A stretch of DNA of 64,000 nt from Acidobacteriota bacterium (GTDB taxonomy: Bacteria; Acidobacteriota; UBA890; WLXD01), in the NCBI GenBank assembly GCA_012103255.1, contig WLXD01000006.1, positions 1-64,000 on the forward strand, written 5' to 3'. A program made the translations under genes and the position numbers. Within the stretch, counting starts at the first letter, position 1. Each line of letters starts with the position of its first letter. Positions 37,571 to 46,072 of this stretch are shown here, piece by piece. Under the pieces are notes generated by a model, which made no database searches, had not been told where the DNA came from, and worked only from the letters and a program-made list of their open reading frames with translations.

Positions 37571-38665
37571 ATGCTTGCCCGCGATCACTACGCCACACTC
37601 GGTGTTCCGCCTACCGCGACGGACGACGACATCGACACCGCGTATCGCCATCTGAGCCGTCGATATCACCCGGACATCAATCCGGGCGATCCGCACGCCG
37701 CGGCAGTCTACGAGCGACTCGAAGCCGCCTATCGCGTGCTCTCTGATCCCGAACGTCGCGAGCGCTACGACGCCGAGGGCGCGCCTCGGGAGCTGGAAGA
37801 GGCAGCCGGCCCCGATCTCCATGTCCGCCTCGTTCCCGACGGCGACGATCAACACTCCTATCAGGACCTGTTCCGCCTCCTCCGCGATCACGCCCGGCGC
37901 GCCGGCGCCCAGCCTGGCGATGACATCCATACCAACGTAGACGTGCCTCTTCTGCAGGCCGGCCGAGGGCGTCGCGTACGCGTCGCCATCCATCGCTCGA
38001 GCGAATGCCTGCACTGTGGCGGGCGTGGGCGTGTGCAGCTGCAGCGATCGCGGCCATGCCAGCGCTGTGGCGGTGCCGGCGAGGAGAGCTTCGTCAAGGG
38101 ATCCCTGTCGGTCACGTGCGCCTGTGCCGACTGTGAAGGCAGTGGCCTAGCCACGGGCAAGGCTTGCGCAGGGTGCGGCGGCACCGGGGCCACGTCGAGC
38201 CCCGAGACAGTCCTCGTGCGCGTGCCTGCCGGCGCAACCGACGGCCAGCAGATCCGGATTTCCGGCGACGGGCACCGCGGCCTACGTGGAGGCCCCGCTG
38301 GCGATCTGGTAGTTCGCGTCCGCATCATGCCGTTGCCTGGGTGGGAGCGCATCGGCACCGACCTGCACGGTGAGCTATCGATAAGTTTCGCGGAGGCGGT
38401 GCTCGGCGCCAAGATCCGCGTCCCCCTGCCTGATGGCGGCTCAGCGAGTCTCCGCGTACCGCCCAATACCCCGGCGGGTTACCGCTTCAAGCTGCGCGGG
38501 CGAGGGCTGGAGGTGTCCGACGGCGAACGAGGCGATATGCTTTTGCGCGCCGTGATCCGCGGGCCGGAAGTCCTCGATGAGGAGTCTCGTGATCTGATCC
38601 GCGAGTTCGCGAGCCGCCACCCATTCGATCCACGGATTGAGCCCGTCAGGGAGTCGCAGCAATGA
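37571..38665 (+). CDS. DnaJ-type co-chaperone of the dnaK operon (second DnaJ)
   Basis: A 364-residue J-protein. J-domain at the N terminus with HPD at 33-35 (RRYHPDINPGD), then a short linker without a typical Gly/Phe-rich stretch, a zinc domain (~146-207) with four C-x-x-C-x-G-x-G motifs (CLHCGGRG, CQRCGGAG, CADCEGSG, CAGCGGTG), and the two-lobe substrate-binding C-terminal part ([39 protein letters not shown]). It stimulates DnaK ATPase and delivers substrates. A second, canonical dnaJ lies in the hrcA operon at 40.6-41.7 kb, so the cell has at least two. Missing Gly/Phe region sets this one apart. GAGGT precedes the ATG; the stop overlaps hspR (ATGA). Confidence 0.93.
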   Translation: MLARDHYATLGVPPTATDDDIDTAYRHLSRRYHPDINPGDPHAAAVYERLEAAYRVLSDPERRERYDAEGAPRELEEAAGPDLHVRLVPDGDDQHSYQDLFRLLRDHARRAGAQPGDDIHTNVDVPLLQAGRGRRVRVAIHRSSECLHCGGRGRVQLQRSRPCQRCGGAGEESFVKGSLSVTCACADCEGSGLATGKACAGCGGTGATSSPETVLVRVPAGATDGQQIRISGDGHRGLRGGPAGDLVVRVRIMPLPGWERIGTDLHGELSISFAEAVLGAKIRVPLPDGGSASLRVPPNTPAGYRFKLRGRGLEVSDGERGDMLLRAVIRGPEVLDEESRDLIREFASRHPFDPRIEPVRESQQ

Positions 38666-39069
38666 GCGACCAGCGTGACCGCAAGAAGGGCACGTACATG
38701 ATCAGCGCCGTGGCGGAGCTCTACGAGATTCACCCGCAGACCCTTCGCATGTACGAGCGCGAAGGCCTACTACGCCCTTCGCGTTCCGGTGGCAACACCA
38801 GGCAATACACTGATGCGGACCTGCGCCGACTGGAAGTGATCCTCTCGCTGACTCGCGATCTCGGCGTGAACCTGGCCGGAGTCGAGGTGATCATGAACAT
38901 GCGGGCCAACATGGAACGGCTGCAATGCGAGGTGGCCGACCTGATGTGCTTTGTGCGCGACGAACTGATCACGGATCGCACCGACGTCCCGGAGCAGGTG
39001 GCCCGCGCGCTTGTCCGGCTGGAACGTGGCTCCCTGGTTCCCGCTCGCCGAACGGACCCCGAGTCATGA
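38662..39069 (+). CDS. hspR: MerR-family heat-shock repressor HspR
   Basis: A 135-residue repressor with the MerR winged-helix domain: GTYMISAVAELYEIHPQTLRMYEREGLLRPSRSGGNTRQYTDADLRRLEVI, then GVNLAGVEVIMNM and a coiled dimerisation helix. The H-P-Q-T-L-R-x-Y-E-R-x-G-L signature is that of HspR, which in actinobacteria uses DnaK as co-repressor and binds HAIR sites. A HAIR-like site overlies this operon's promoter, so autoregulation is expected. Overlaps both neighbours by four bases (ATGA), implying tight translational coupling. Confidence 0.92.
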   Translation: MSDQRDRKKGTYMISAVAELYEIHPQTLRMYEREGLLRPSRSGGNTRQYTDADLRRLEVILSLTRDLGVNLAGVEVIMNMRANMERLQCEVADLMCFVRDELITDRTDVPEQVARALVRLERGSLVPARRTDPES

Positions 39070-39824
39070 GCGCGATCGAGCTGCAAGAATGTCCACAGTG
39101 CGACGGCACCGGTTGGGTTACGACCCAGGGTGGCGGCGAGGTCGAGCGGTGTGATTGCTTCCGCAACGCGCGCTCAGGGCGACGGCTCGAACGTGCTGGG
39201 ATCCCGCGTCGATACCAGCACTGTTCGCTGGACAACTTCGAAACCGAGTTCCTGAACGCTGACCCCTCGCTCGGTGGCGCGGTGATGAAATGTCAGCGTT
39301 TCGTAGAGGGGTTCGCGGACCTCGATGAGGGACTCCTGTTCGTCGGCCCAGTCGGCGTCGGCAAGACACACCTCGCCGTTGGCGTGCTCCGTGCCCTGAT
39401 GGACACGCACAAGGTGAACGGACTGTTTGTCGACTATCGAGATCTGCTTCGCGACATCCAGGACTCCTACAACAAGGTCTCCGAGACCTCGGAGCTGCAG
39501 GTGGTGCGTCCGTTGCTCAACGCGGACGTGCTATTGCTCGACGAGCTTGGGGCGCGCCGTCCGTCCGCCTGGGTTTTCGACACCGTGAGCCATGTCGTCA
39601 ACGACCGCTACAACAACCGCCGGCCAACGTTGATCACGACCAACTACCCTGACGCCCCCGAGGCTCCTGAGGGCCCGCTCGACAGCGCGAAGGGCGGTGT
39701 CGGTGCGTCGTTGCAAGATCGAATCGGCGGTCGACTCCGCAGTCGCCTGTTCGAGATGTGCATCCCGGTGCAACTGCAGGGCAGCGATTTCCGGCGCGTC
39801 ATGAAGCGCGCGGGCTATCGCTAG
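39066..39824 (+). CDS. DnaC/IstB-like AAA+ ATPase with N-terminal zinc motif
   Basis: The start is the ATG at 39066, which overlaps the hspR stop; the ORF-track start is 141 nt too early. The 252-residue protein begins IELQECPQCDGTGWV..VERCDCF: Cys9, Cys12, Cys29 and Cys31 make a likely zinc site, and the first half is a C-x-x-C-x-G-x-G motif as in DnaJ. The AAA+ core has Walker A GPVGVGKTHLA (94-104), a Walker B VLLLDELGARRPSAW, sensor-like TLITTNYPD and a C-terminal LRSRLFEMCIPVQLQGSDFR. This is the DnaC/DnaI helicase-loader type also seen in IstB, though there is no IstA or IS end here. Its place in a heat-shock operon is notable. Confidence 0.88.
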   Translation: MSAIELQECPQCDGTGWVTTQGGGEVERCDCFRNARSGRRLERAGIPRRYQHCSLDNFETEFLNADPSLGGAVMKCQRFVEGFADLDEGLLFVGPVGVGKTHLAVGVLRALMDTHKVNGLFVDYRDLLRDIQDSYNKVSETSELQVVRPLLNADVLLLDELGARRPSAWVFDTVSHVVNDRYNNRRPTLITTNYPDAPEAPEGPLDSAKGGVGASLQDRIGGRLRSRLFEMCIPVQLQGSDFRRVMKRAGYR

Positions 39825-39850
39825 CGGGTAGCTTCCCGACGCAGCAGCAC

Positions 39851-40591
39851 CTAGGCCAGGTCGCCCCAGATTGACTGCACGACCGTGAGCGCAACAGGCC
39901 CAGCGCTGTCGGCACGCAGCACCCGGGGGCCAAGAGTCGCCGTTCGAGCTCCCGCCCGTGTACTCGCTTCGACCTCGTCCGCTGACCAGCCGCCCTCCGG
40001 ACCCACCAGGAGCGCGCAGGACTGCGCCGGCATCGCCTTCGCAACCGCCGCTAGCGAATCCCGACCGCGGGGGTCAAGGACGATCCGGAGCGGCGGGAGC
40101 TCGTCCCAGCCCAGGTCAGTCATGGCGATGGGAGCCTTGATCGCCGGAAGGGTCGTCCGACCACACTGCTTCGCCGAAGTCTCGGCGATCCGTTCCCACC
40201 GAGCCAATCGTCGGCGTAGCGCGCTGAGCCCGCTCTCAGGAACCTGGCTGCGACTACTCGTCACCAGATGCACTGCGTCACAACCGAGCTCGGTGAGGAG
40301 CCTGATGGTGGTATCGAGACGCTGTGGTTTGACCGGCACCGCCTGCACAACCACGAAGCGCGGAGCAGCGTCGACCTCGTCACGCTCCACGCTCGTTACG
40401 GCCACGGCAATCGGATCGGAGGTCGGGTCCACCAATCTGCCAACTGCCGAAGCGCCCGCGCCGTCGAAGAGTTCGACCTCGTCGCCCGCGCCGATGCGCG
40501 TCACACGTGCGTGGTGTCCTTCGCCCGCCGGCAGGGCCACAAGTCCTGGAACAAGCGAGCCGGGCTCAACGCGGAACCGACGCCGGCCCAT
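39851..40591 (-). CDS. rsmE: 16S rRNA (uracil(1498)-N(3))-methyltransferase
   Basis: RsmE methylates U1498 of 16S rRNA using S-adenosylmethionine. The 246-residue SPOUT protein has the PUA-like N terminus (HHARVTRIGAGDEVELFDGAG), VVQAVPVKPQRLDTTIRLLTELGCDAVHLV, and the trefoil-knot motifs LLVGPEGGWSADEV and LGPRVLRADSAGPVALTVVQ. It follows dnaJ by three bases on the minus strand as last gene of hrcA-grpE-dnaJ-rsmE, a pairing with dnaJ common in bacteria. The 26-nt gap to the convergent ATPase gene holds only a small CGGG/CCCG stem. Confidence 0.95.
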   Translation of the reverse strand: MGRRRFRVEPGSLVPGLVALPAGEGHHARVTRIGAGDEVELFDGAGASAVGRLVDPTSDPIAVAVTSVERDEVDAAPRFVVVQAVPVKPQRLDTTIRLLTELGCDAVHLVTSSRSQVPESGLSALRRRLARWERIAETSAKQCGRTTLPAIKAPIAMTDLGWDELPPLRIVLDPRGRDSLAAVAKAMPAQSCALLVGPEGGWSADEVEASTRAGARTATLGPRVLRADSAGPVALTVVQSIWGDLA

Positions 40592-40594
40592 GAG

Positions 40595-41719
40595 CTATCC
40601 CTGTCCGAAAACGCTACTGCGAAGTCGGTCCCACCAAGACTGCTCGTCGCCGAGATCGTCCGGATCGCCGATGAGTTCACCGAGCTCGTGCAGCGCCGTT
40701 TCCTGCTCGTCGGTCAGGCTGCGCGGCGTCACCACCTGGATCTCAGCCTTCAGCGTTCCCGGACGGCCGCCGTTCACCGACGGCATGCCCATGCCTCGCA
40801 TTTCGAGAACCTGTCCCGATTGCGTTCCCGCTGGGATATCCAGCGTCGACGTCGAACCGTCCACGGTAGAGACCTCGATGGATCCGCCGAGTGCGACTCG
40901 CGGGAAACTTGCGGGGACGCGTGTGTACAGGTCGGTGCCATGTCGCACGAATCGCTGGTGCTCCTGCACGTCCATCACAACCTCGAGATCGCCGGCAGGA
41001 CCACCGCGTAGTCCGCTCTCCCCTTCCCCACGCAGTCGCAGGCGCATGCCGGTGTCCACTCCGGCGGGCACGGCCACTTTGAGTCGCTGCTGCTGCTGGG
41101 ACCGGCCTTCACCGCCACAGTCCGTGCAGGGATCCTGCACCACCGAGCCTGCCCCCTGACACTGGCCGCAAGGTCGCGCCACCGTCAAGAAACCATGGCG
41201 CTGCTGCACTTGTCCGATGCCGCCGCACGCTGAACATGCCGTGCGAGCCGCCCGACTCTGCGATCCGGTGCCTTCGCATGTCTCACAGGTGCGCCGCCGC
41301 GGAACATTGATCTCCACTTCGTCGCCGCTGAAGGCCTGTTCGAGCGTGATCCGGAGTCGGTACTGCAAGGTCGAGCCGCGCATCGGGCCGCTGCTGCGGC
41401 GCCCGCCGCCGAATCCGACGTTGAACCCGAAGAAGCTGCCGAGAATGTCCGAGAAATCCGCGAACACCTCGGAGTTGAAATCGGGACCGCCACCACCGCG
41501 CACGCCCGCGTGGCCGTACTGGTCGTAGCGAGCTCGCTTCTCGTCGTCGCCGAGCACGGCATAGGCCTCGGCGGCCTGCTTGAAGCGCTCCTCGGCCTCG
41601 GCATCGCCGGGGTTGCGGTCGGGATGATCGCGCATCGCCAACTTGCGATACGCCTTCTTGATCTCGTCCGCATTGGCGCCACGCTCGACGCCGAGTACCT
41701 GGTAGTAGTCGTCAGCCAT
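40595..41719 (-). CDS. dnaJ: Chaperone protein DnaJ
   Basis: Canonical type I DnaJ, 374 residues: J-domain with HPD (32-34, [18 protein letters not shown]), a Gly/Phe-rich segment ([38 protein letters not shown]), four zinc motifs ([32 protein letters not shown]) and the C-terminal domains ([41 protein letters not shown]). Third gene of the CIRCE-controlled operon, two bases after grpE. Contrast the Gly/Phe-poor paralogue in the dnaK operon. Confidence 0.97.
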   Translation of the reverse strand: MADDYYQVLGVERGANADEIKKAYRKLAMRDHPDRNPGDAEAEERFKQAAEAYAVLGDDEKRARYDQYGHAGVRGGGGPDFNSEVFADFSDILGSFFGFNVGFGGGRRSSGPMRGSTLQYRLRITLEQAFSGDEVEINVPRRRTCETCEGTGSQSRAARTACSACGGIGQVQQRHGFLTVARPCGQCQGAGSVVQDPCTDCGGEGRSQQQQRLKVAVPAGVDTGMRLRLRGEGESGLRGGPAGDLEVVMDVQEHQRFVRHGTDLYTRVPASFPRVALGGSIEVSTVDGSTSTLDIPAGTQSGQVLEMRGMGMPSVNGGRPGTLKAEIQVVTPRSLTDEQETALHELGELIGDPDDLGDEQSWWDRLRSSVFGQG

Positions 41720-41721
41720 GA

Positions 41722-42321
41722 TCAGGCGTCGCTGTCGCTGGAGTCGGCGTCGTCCGCGGCCGCAGGAGGACGCGCCACGCCGACCATGGCGGGGCGCAGG
41801 AGACGGCCAGCGTGTGAGTAGCCCGGCTGATACACGGTAGCGATGTGATGCTCGGGCACCTCGTCGGTCTCGCTATGCTCGACCGCTTGATGCAGATGCG
41901 GATCGAATGGATCTCCGTGCGGATCGATCCTCTCCACCCCGGCGCCGTTCATGAAGTCGTGAAGTGACTTCAGGATCAGCTCCACGCCCTCACGATAGGC
42001 GTCCAGGTTGTCTGTCTCGGCGTCCAGCGATCGCTCGAAGTCATCCAGTACGGGGAGCAGATCGCGAAGCAGCTGACGCCGTGCCTCGGCAATCTGCTCC
42101 TCACGATCGCGCTCGGTACGGCGACGGAAGTTCGCCATCTCCGCCTGCTGACGTCGCAGCTGATCGGTGAGCTCGGCGACCTGGCGCTCCGCCTCGGTCG
42201 CGTCTGCGGTCACCCCTGCGTCTGAGTCGTCACCGTTGTTGCCATCCTCGGCGTCCACGATCAACTCGGGCTCGGCCGCCTCGGCCGCCCACTTCTCTTC
42301 GAGGCTCGTCGGTTTATCCAT
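41722..42321 (-). CDS. grpE: Nucleotide exchange factor GrpE
   Basis: GrpE releases ADP from DnaK. The 199-residue protein has an acidic N-terminal region, a long coiled coil ([58 protein letters not shown]) and the beta domain ([59 protein letters not shown]). Length is typical. Lies between hrcA and dnaJ, 22 nt after hrcA. No grpE copy is in the dnaK operon, so the two operons must be co-ordinated. Confidence 0.96.
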   Translation of the reverse strand: MDKPTSLEEKWAAEAAEPELIVDAEDGNNGDDSDAGVTADATEAERQVAELTDQLRRQQAEMANFRRRTERDREEQIAEARRQLLRDLLPVLDDFERSLDAETDNLDAYREGVELILKSLHDFMNGAGVERIDPHGDPFDPHLHQAVEHSETDEVPEHHIATVYQPGYSHAGRLLRPAMVGVARPPAAADDADSSDSDA

Positions 42322-42343
42322 GAGTTCCGTGTTGGGTCTCGTC

Positions 42344-43390
42344 TCAGCGAGTCAGTCTTACGAGCGCGGCGGTGGTGGCGCTGGCGATCGCATCGACGAG
42401 GGCAATGGTGCGGGCGTACTGCAGGCGCGTCGGCCCGAGCACGGCTACGGTGCCATGCGGGCCATCAAGATGTCCGTATGACGCTGATACAAGAGCACAG
42501 TGTTCGAGACCGGTCGGCAGGGGCTCGCAGCCAATAACCACACGCGGCCCGTCGCTTGATTCTTCGGCACGGAGCGCCAGCGCCAGCAGCCGTCGCTCCT
42601 CGATAACCTCGAAGACAGTGCGGAGGTCGCCCATCGTCTCGACATCGGGTGCCGCGAGCAGCCGCGAGGATCCCTCCACGAGGACCTCCGATTCATCCAG
42701 GTCGCCGGTGATCGAAGTCGCACCCAGCGCGATGGCCTGGCGTTCGAAAACTTCGAGACGTTCGCCGGCACCCGTGAGGAGTTCCTGAATACGCAGGGTC
42801 ACCTCGCGCAGGCTGCGGCCCGCGAAGCGCCGTACGAGGTAGGCGGCAGCCTGGTCGAGCTGATCCTGCGTCATGGGCTCGGAGAGCACGACAGCACGCT
42901 TCTTCACCTGACCGGCACGGGAAACCACGATCGCGAGCACGCGGTTGCCCTCTAGCGCCACGAAATCGACGTGCCGAAATGCAGTATCCGACAGCGGCGG
43001 TGCGGCCACCACGGCGACGAGTTCCGAAAGATCGGCGAGGACGTGACAAGTACGGCGTAGCAACTCGTCCATCTCGATCGGATCAGGCGCAATCTGGCTG
43101 CGTAGATTTCGCGCGTCGTCGTCCGACATGAGGCCGCGGACCGGGAGTCCGGTGACGTATTGCCGGTATCCGCGGCGCGTGGGCATGCGTCCGGCAGAGG
43201 TGTGTGGTTGCTCGAGGTAGCCGAGCCGCTCGAGCTCTGCCATCACGTTGCGCACCGTGGCCGGGCTTACCGATTCGTCGAGCAGGCGCGCGATGGTGCC
43301 CGACCCAACCGGCTCTCCGGTCAGGATGTAGCGCTCGACGATGGTGTCGAGCACTGCTGCGCTACGTGCGTTCAGTTCCGGTACGGACAT
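42344..43390 (-). CDS. hrcA: Heat-inducible transcription repressor HrcA
   Basis: HrcA binds CIRCE elements and needs GroEL to stay active. The ~348-residue protein has an N-terminal winged helix (ELNARSAAVLDTIVERYILTGEPVGSGTIARLLDESVSPATVRNVMAELERLGYLEQPHTSAGRMPTRRGYRQYV), GAF-like middle and a C-terminal VLGPTRLQYARTIALVDAIASATTAALVRL. I use the ATG at 43390 (MSVPELNARS) since it matches the family start; a GTG at 43402 is the alternative. A perfect CIRCE element lies ~74 nt upstream, so the operon represses itself. No groEL is in the window. Confidence 0.96.
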   Translation of the reverse strand: MSVPELNARSAAVLDTIVERYILTGEPVGSGTIARLLDESVSPATVRNVMAELERLGYLEQPHTSAGRMPTRRGYRQYVTGLPVRGLMSDDDARNLRSQIAPDPIEMDELLRRTCHVLADLSELVAVVAAPPLSDTAFRHVDFVALEGNRVLAIVVSRAGQVKKRAVVLSEPMTQDQLDQAAAYLVRRFAGRSLREVTLRIQELLTGAGERLEVFERQAIALGATSITGDLDESEVLVEGSSRLLAAPDVETMGDLRTVFEVIEERRLLALALRAEESSDGPRVVIGCEPLPTGLEHCALVSASYGHLDGPHGTVAVLGPTRLQYARTIALVDAIASATTAALVRLTR

Positions 43391-43404
43391 GGTCCAACTC
43401 ACGT

Positions 43405-43429
43405 GCGGAGCGCTAGGCAGGGGCTCCGC
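43405..43429 (-). other. Hairpin in the hrcA mRNA leader
   Basis: GCGGAGC (43405-43411) and GCTCCGC (43423-43429) pair around an 11-nt loop, 15 nt before the chosen ATG. It could hide the translation start region at normal temperature, but this is only a structural possibility. Confidence 0.35.
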
Positions 43430-43463
43430 GTAAAACCCCGGTGCGGCGTCCCTGGATCGAGAC

Positions 43464-43490
43464 TTAGCACTCTCCCCCTGGGAGTGCTAA
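43464..43490. promoter_or_regulatory. CIRCE operator, perfect
   Basis: TTAGCACTC-N9-GAGTGCTAA matches the CIRCE consensus at all 18 arm positions with the standard 9-nt spacer. It lies just downstream of the -10 of the hrcA promoter, so HrcA would block initiation and the element is also transcribed into the leader. Confidence 0.97.
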
Positions 43491-43495
43491 CCCCA

Positions 43496-43524
43496 ATGAA
43501 ACAACCCGGTTGCGGGGGTGTCAA
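43496..43524 (-). promoter_or_regulatory. Sigma70 promoter of hrcA-grpE-dnaJ-rsmE
   Basis: On the minus strand TTGACA (43524-43519), 17-bp spacer, TTTCAT (43501-43496). The -35 is perfect, the -10 four of six. The transcription start would fall inside the left part of the CIRCE element, as in other HrcA-controlled operons. Confidence 0.75.
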
Positions 43525-43606
43525 GCGTCTGCGGCCCGGCGAGCTTCCGATCCGCCGTCCGCGCCAGCCAACGACGGTCGCGAGCCGGTTTTGGCACCAT
43601 GGCGCA

Positions 43607-43615
43607 TGCTAAAAT
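43607..43615 (+). promoter_or_regulatory. Extended -10 promoter for the penicillin-binding protein gene
   Basis: TGC-TAAAAT, hexamer five of six to consensus, predicting a ~54-nt leader to the ATG at 43676. No good -35 at the right distance. Confidence 0.55.
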
Positions 43616-43675
43616 CCAGGCTGCTGTGGCGATCCTCGGGGCCTTCCCATTGCGGCCGGAGTGCATGCATCTACC

Positions 43676-46066
43676 ATGATCGATCGAGTCACCGCGCTTG
43701 CCCGCGCATCATTCGGCGAGCTGCTCAAGCGGCCCATTCTCCTGGCACTCCCGGGTATCGCCCTCGCCCTCGGTGCGGTGACTGGTGGAGCAATCGCCTA
43801 CGCTCCCGACGATGCGATCGTCGATGCCCTCCGGCAGTACGAGCCTAGTCTCGTCACGCGGATCCACGGGCGCGACGGCGAGCAGTATGCGGAATGGTTG
43901 ACGCAACGCCGTGAGGTCGTTGCGTATGAGGACATCGCGCCGGTCATGGTGAACGCAGTGGTCGCCACCGAGGACGCGAAGTTCTTCTCGCACGTCGGAA
44001 TCGACCCGCTGGCGGTGGTGCGGTCGCTCATCGCTGACATTCGCTGTGGGTATTTTTGCGAGGGTTTCAGCACGATCACGATGCAGATCCCACGCAACCT
44101 CGACCGCTATCTGGGCGGCGAAACCTGGTTGCCGAAGAGCAAGACGCTCACCCGCAAGATCCGTGAAGGCATCTACGCGATTCAGATCGAGCGGCACTAC
44201 ACGAAGGAACAGATCTTCGCGATCTATGCGAACCAGATCTTCATGGGTAGCAAGGTCTACGGCTTCCAGTCCGCGGCGAAGTTCTACTTCGGGAAGTCGA
44301 TCTCGGATGTGAACCTCCCCGAGGCCGCTCTCCTCGCGGGGATCATTCAAACCCCGAATAGCTTCCGACCCGATCTCAATCCCGAGCGAGCAGTGCGGAA
44401 ACGTAACGTCGTGCTGGGTCGCATGCTCGCTGAAGGGTTCATCTCGGACGAGGAGCACGCTGTCGCTAGCATCGCTCCTCTGGTTCTCGCCGACGAGGAC
44501 AACGCGGATGGTATCGGCGACTACTTCACCGAGGAGATCCGCAAGCGGCTGATTACCGAGTACGGCATGGACGGCATCTATCGTGGCGGTCTCCGCGTGA
44601 ACACCACGCTGGACAACCGCGTGCAAACCGCCGCCGAGGTCGCGCTCGACAAGGGAATCCGCGCCGTGGACAAGGCAGCGGGATGGCGCGGGGCGACAAC
44701 GAATCTGCTCCAGGAAGGCGCCGACCTCGAGACGTGGGTTCATCCGGCGTGGTTCGATCGGATCGAGCCCGGCAACATCGTGAAAGCGGTGGTGTTGGAA
44801 GTAGAGCCAGAGCGAGCTCGCGTCCGCTTCATGGACCAGGTCGCGGAGCTGACGCCCGAAGACATCGAGTGGACCAACCGCACACGGCTCCATCGCCTCG
44901 TCGAACCCGGCGATCTGATTGAAGTGAAGCTCAAGGAACTCCGCGAGGACGGTACCTGGAGGCTCCTGCTGGATCAGGAACCGACGCTCCAGGGCTCGGT
45001 GCTGGTGGTTGAGAACCACACCGGCGAGGTCACCGCGATGGTTGGCGGGCGCACCTTCGACCAGTCGGAGTTCAACCGCGCCACGCAGGCGGTACGCCCC
45101 ACCGGATCGATCTTCAAGCCCTTCGTATACTCGGCCGCCGTGCAACGGGGCATCACCCCGTCCGAGCTTTTCGTCGACCAGCCCGAGACGTTCTACGATG
45201 CCTCGCGGCAGCCCTACTCGCCTGAGAACTTCAACAATGAGTACATCGGCATCACATCGATGGCTGAAGCACTCACGAAGTCGCGCAACGTTCCGACCGT
45301 GATGTTGCAGCAGAAGGTCGGCCTCACCAACGTGATCGACACGGCGCGGAGCTTCGGACTCACCGCGGACTTCCAGCCCTACCTGTCGCTTGGGTTGGGA
45401 GTCATGGACATTTCGGTGTGGGAGATCGTCCGCGCCTACACGGTGTTCCCGAACCAGGGCGTTCTCGTTGAGCCTCACCTCGTCAAGGAGGTATTCGATC
45501 GCAATGGACGACTCCTGGAAGAGGCGGAGCGCCAAGCGCGCAAGGTGCTGAGCTCCGACGAGGCTTATGTGATGGCGCGGATCCTGGTGGCCGGCATTCA
45601 ACGCGGTACAGGCGTGCGGGCTAAACCGCTGGCCAACGAACTCGGCTTAATGCTAGGCGGCAAGTCCGGCACCACCGACGATCGGACCAACACGTGGTAC
45701 GTCGGCTTCTCGCCGAACCACACGGTCGGCGTGTGGTTGGGTCACGACGACAACCAGCGCATCCATCGCTACGCCACAGGCGCGAGCAGCGCTCTGCCGA
45801 TCTGGATCGATGTGATGCGTGCGGCCGAGGATGGCGCCAGCCCGGCCGTGCTACCGATGCCCAACAACATCGAGCTCAGGTCCGTCGACGTCTTCACGGG
45901 GCTGCTCTACAGCGAGTACTGCAAGGAGTCGGTGGAACTGGCGTACATCGCGGGCACGGCCCCGACACGGACGTGTGGGCCGACCGAGCGTTCGATCCTC
46001 GATCTGCCGCCCTACCAGCAAACCTACTTCGTAAGCAACGGCAAGCTCGATACCGACGGCGGCTAG
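43676..46066 (+). CDS. Penicillin-binding protein 1A (bifunctional glycosyltransferase/transpeptidase)
   Basis: Polymerises and cross-links peptidoglycan at the inner-membrane outer face. ~796 residues: cytoplasmic N terminus, one membrane helix (LLALPGIALALGAVTGGAIAY), GT51 domain with the catalytic Glu in VVATEDAKFFSHVGID (~97-110), the GFSTITMQIPRNLDRYLGG motif, IFAIYANQIFMGSKVYGFQSAAKFYFGKS and AALLAGIIQTPNSFRP; then a linker/OB-like insert and a transpeptidase domain with SxxK in RPTGSIFKPFVY (~478), SRN in TKSRNVPTVML and KSGT in GGKSGTTDDRTNTWYVGFS. The GT motif reads T-I-T-M-Q rather than T-I-T-Q-Q. The start at 43676 is preferred to the GTG at 43661, which overlaps the GGAG. Confidence 0.94.
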   Translation: MIDRVTALARASFGELLKRPILLALPGIALALGAVTGGAIAYAPDDAIVDALRQYEPSLVTRIHGRDGEQYAEWLTQRREVVAYEDIAPVMVNAVVATEDAKFFSHVGIDPLAVVRSLIADIRCGYFCEGFSTITMQIPRNLDRYLGGETWLPKSKTLTRKIREGIYAIQIERHYTKEQIFAIYANQIFMGSKVYGFQSAAKFYFGKSISDVNLPEAALLAGIIQTPNSFRPDLNPERAVRKRNVVLGRMLAEGFISDEEHAVASIAPLVLADEDNADGIGDYFTEEIRKRLITEYGMDGIYRGGLRVNTTLDNRVQTAAEVALDKGIRAVDKAAGWRGATTNLLQEGADLETWVHPAWFDRIEPGNIVKAVVLEVEPERARVRFMDQVAELTPEDIEWTNRTRLHRLVEPGDLIEVKLKELREDGTWRLLLDQEPTLQGSVLVVENHTGEVTAMVGGRTFDQSEFNRATQAVRPTGSIFKPFVYSAAVQRGITPSELFVDQPETFYDASRQPYSPENFNNEYIGITSMAEALTKSRNVPTVMLQQKVGLTNVIDTARSFGLTADFQPYLSLGLGVMDISVWEIVRAYTVFPNQGVLVEPHLVKEVFDRNGRLLEEAERQARKVLSSDEAYVMARILVAGIQRGTGVRAKPLANELGLMLGGKSGTTDDRTNTWYVGFSPNHTVGVWLGHDDNQRIHRYATGASSALPIWIDVMRAAEDGASPAVLPMPNNIELRSVDVFTGLLYSEYCKESVELAYIAGTAPTRTCGPTERSILDLPPYQQTYFVSNGKLDTDGG

Positions 46067-46072
46067 CCCGCG

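Noticed and set aside
39066-39824. IS21-type insertion sequence (IstB helper)
   Set aside because: No IstA transposase and no terminal repeats; the gene is translationally coupled to hspR and has a zinc motif.
43709-45601. Minus-strand 630-aa ORF
   Set aside because: Complete shadow of the PBP gene; no signal, fold or promoter, and PBP motifs are unambiguous on the other strand.
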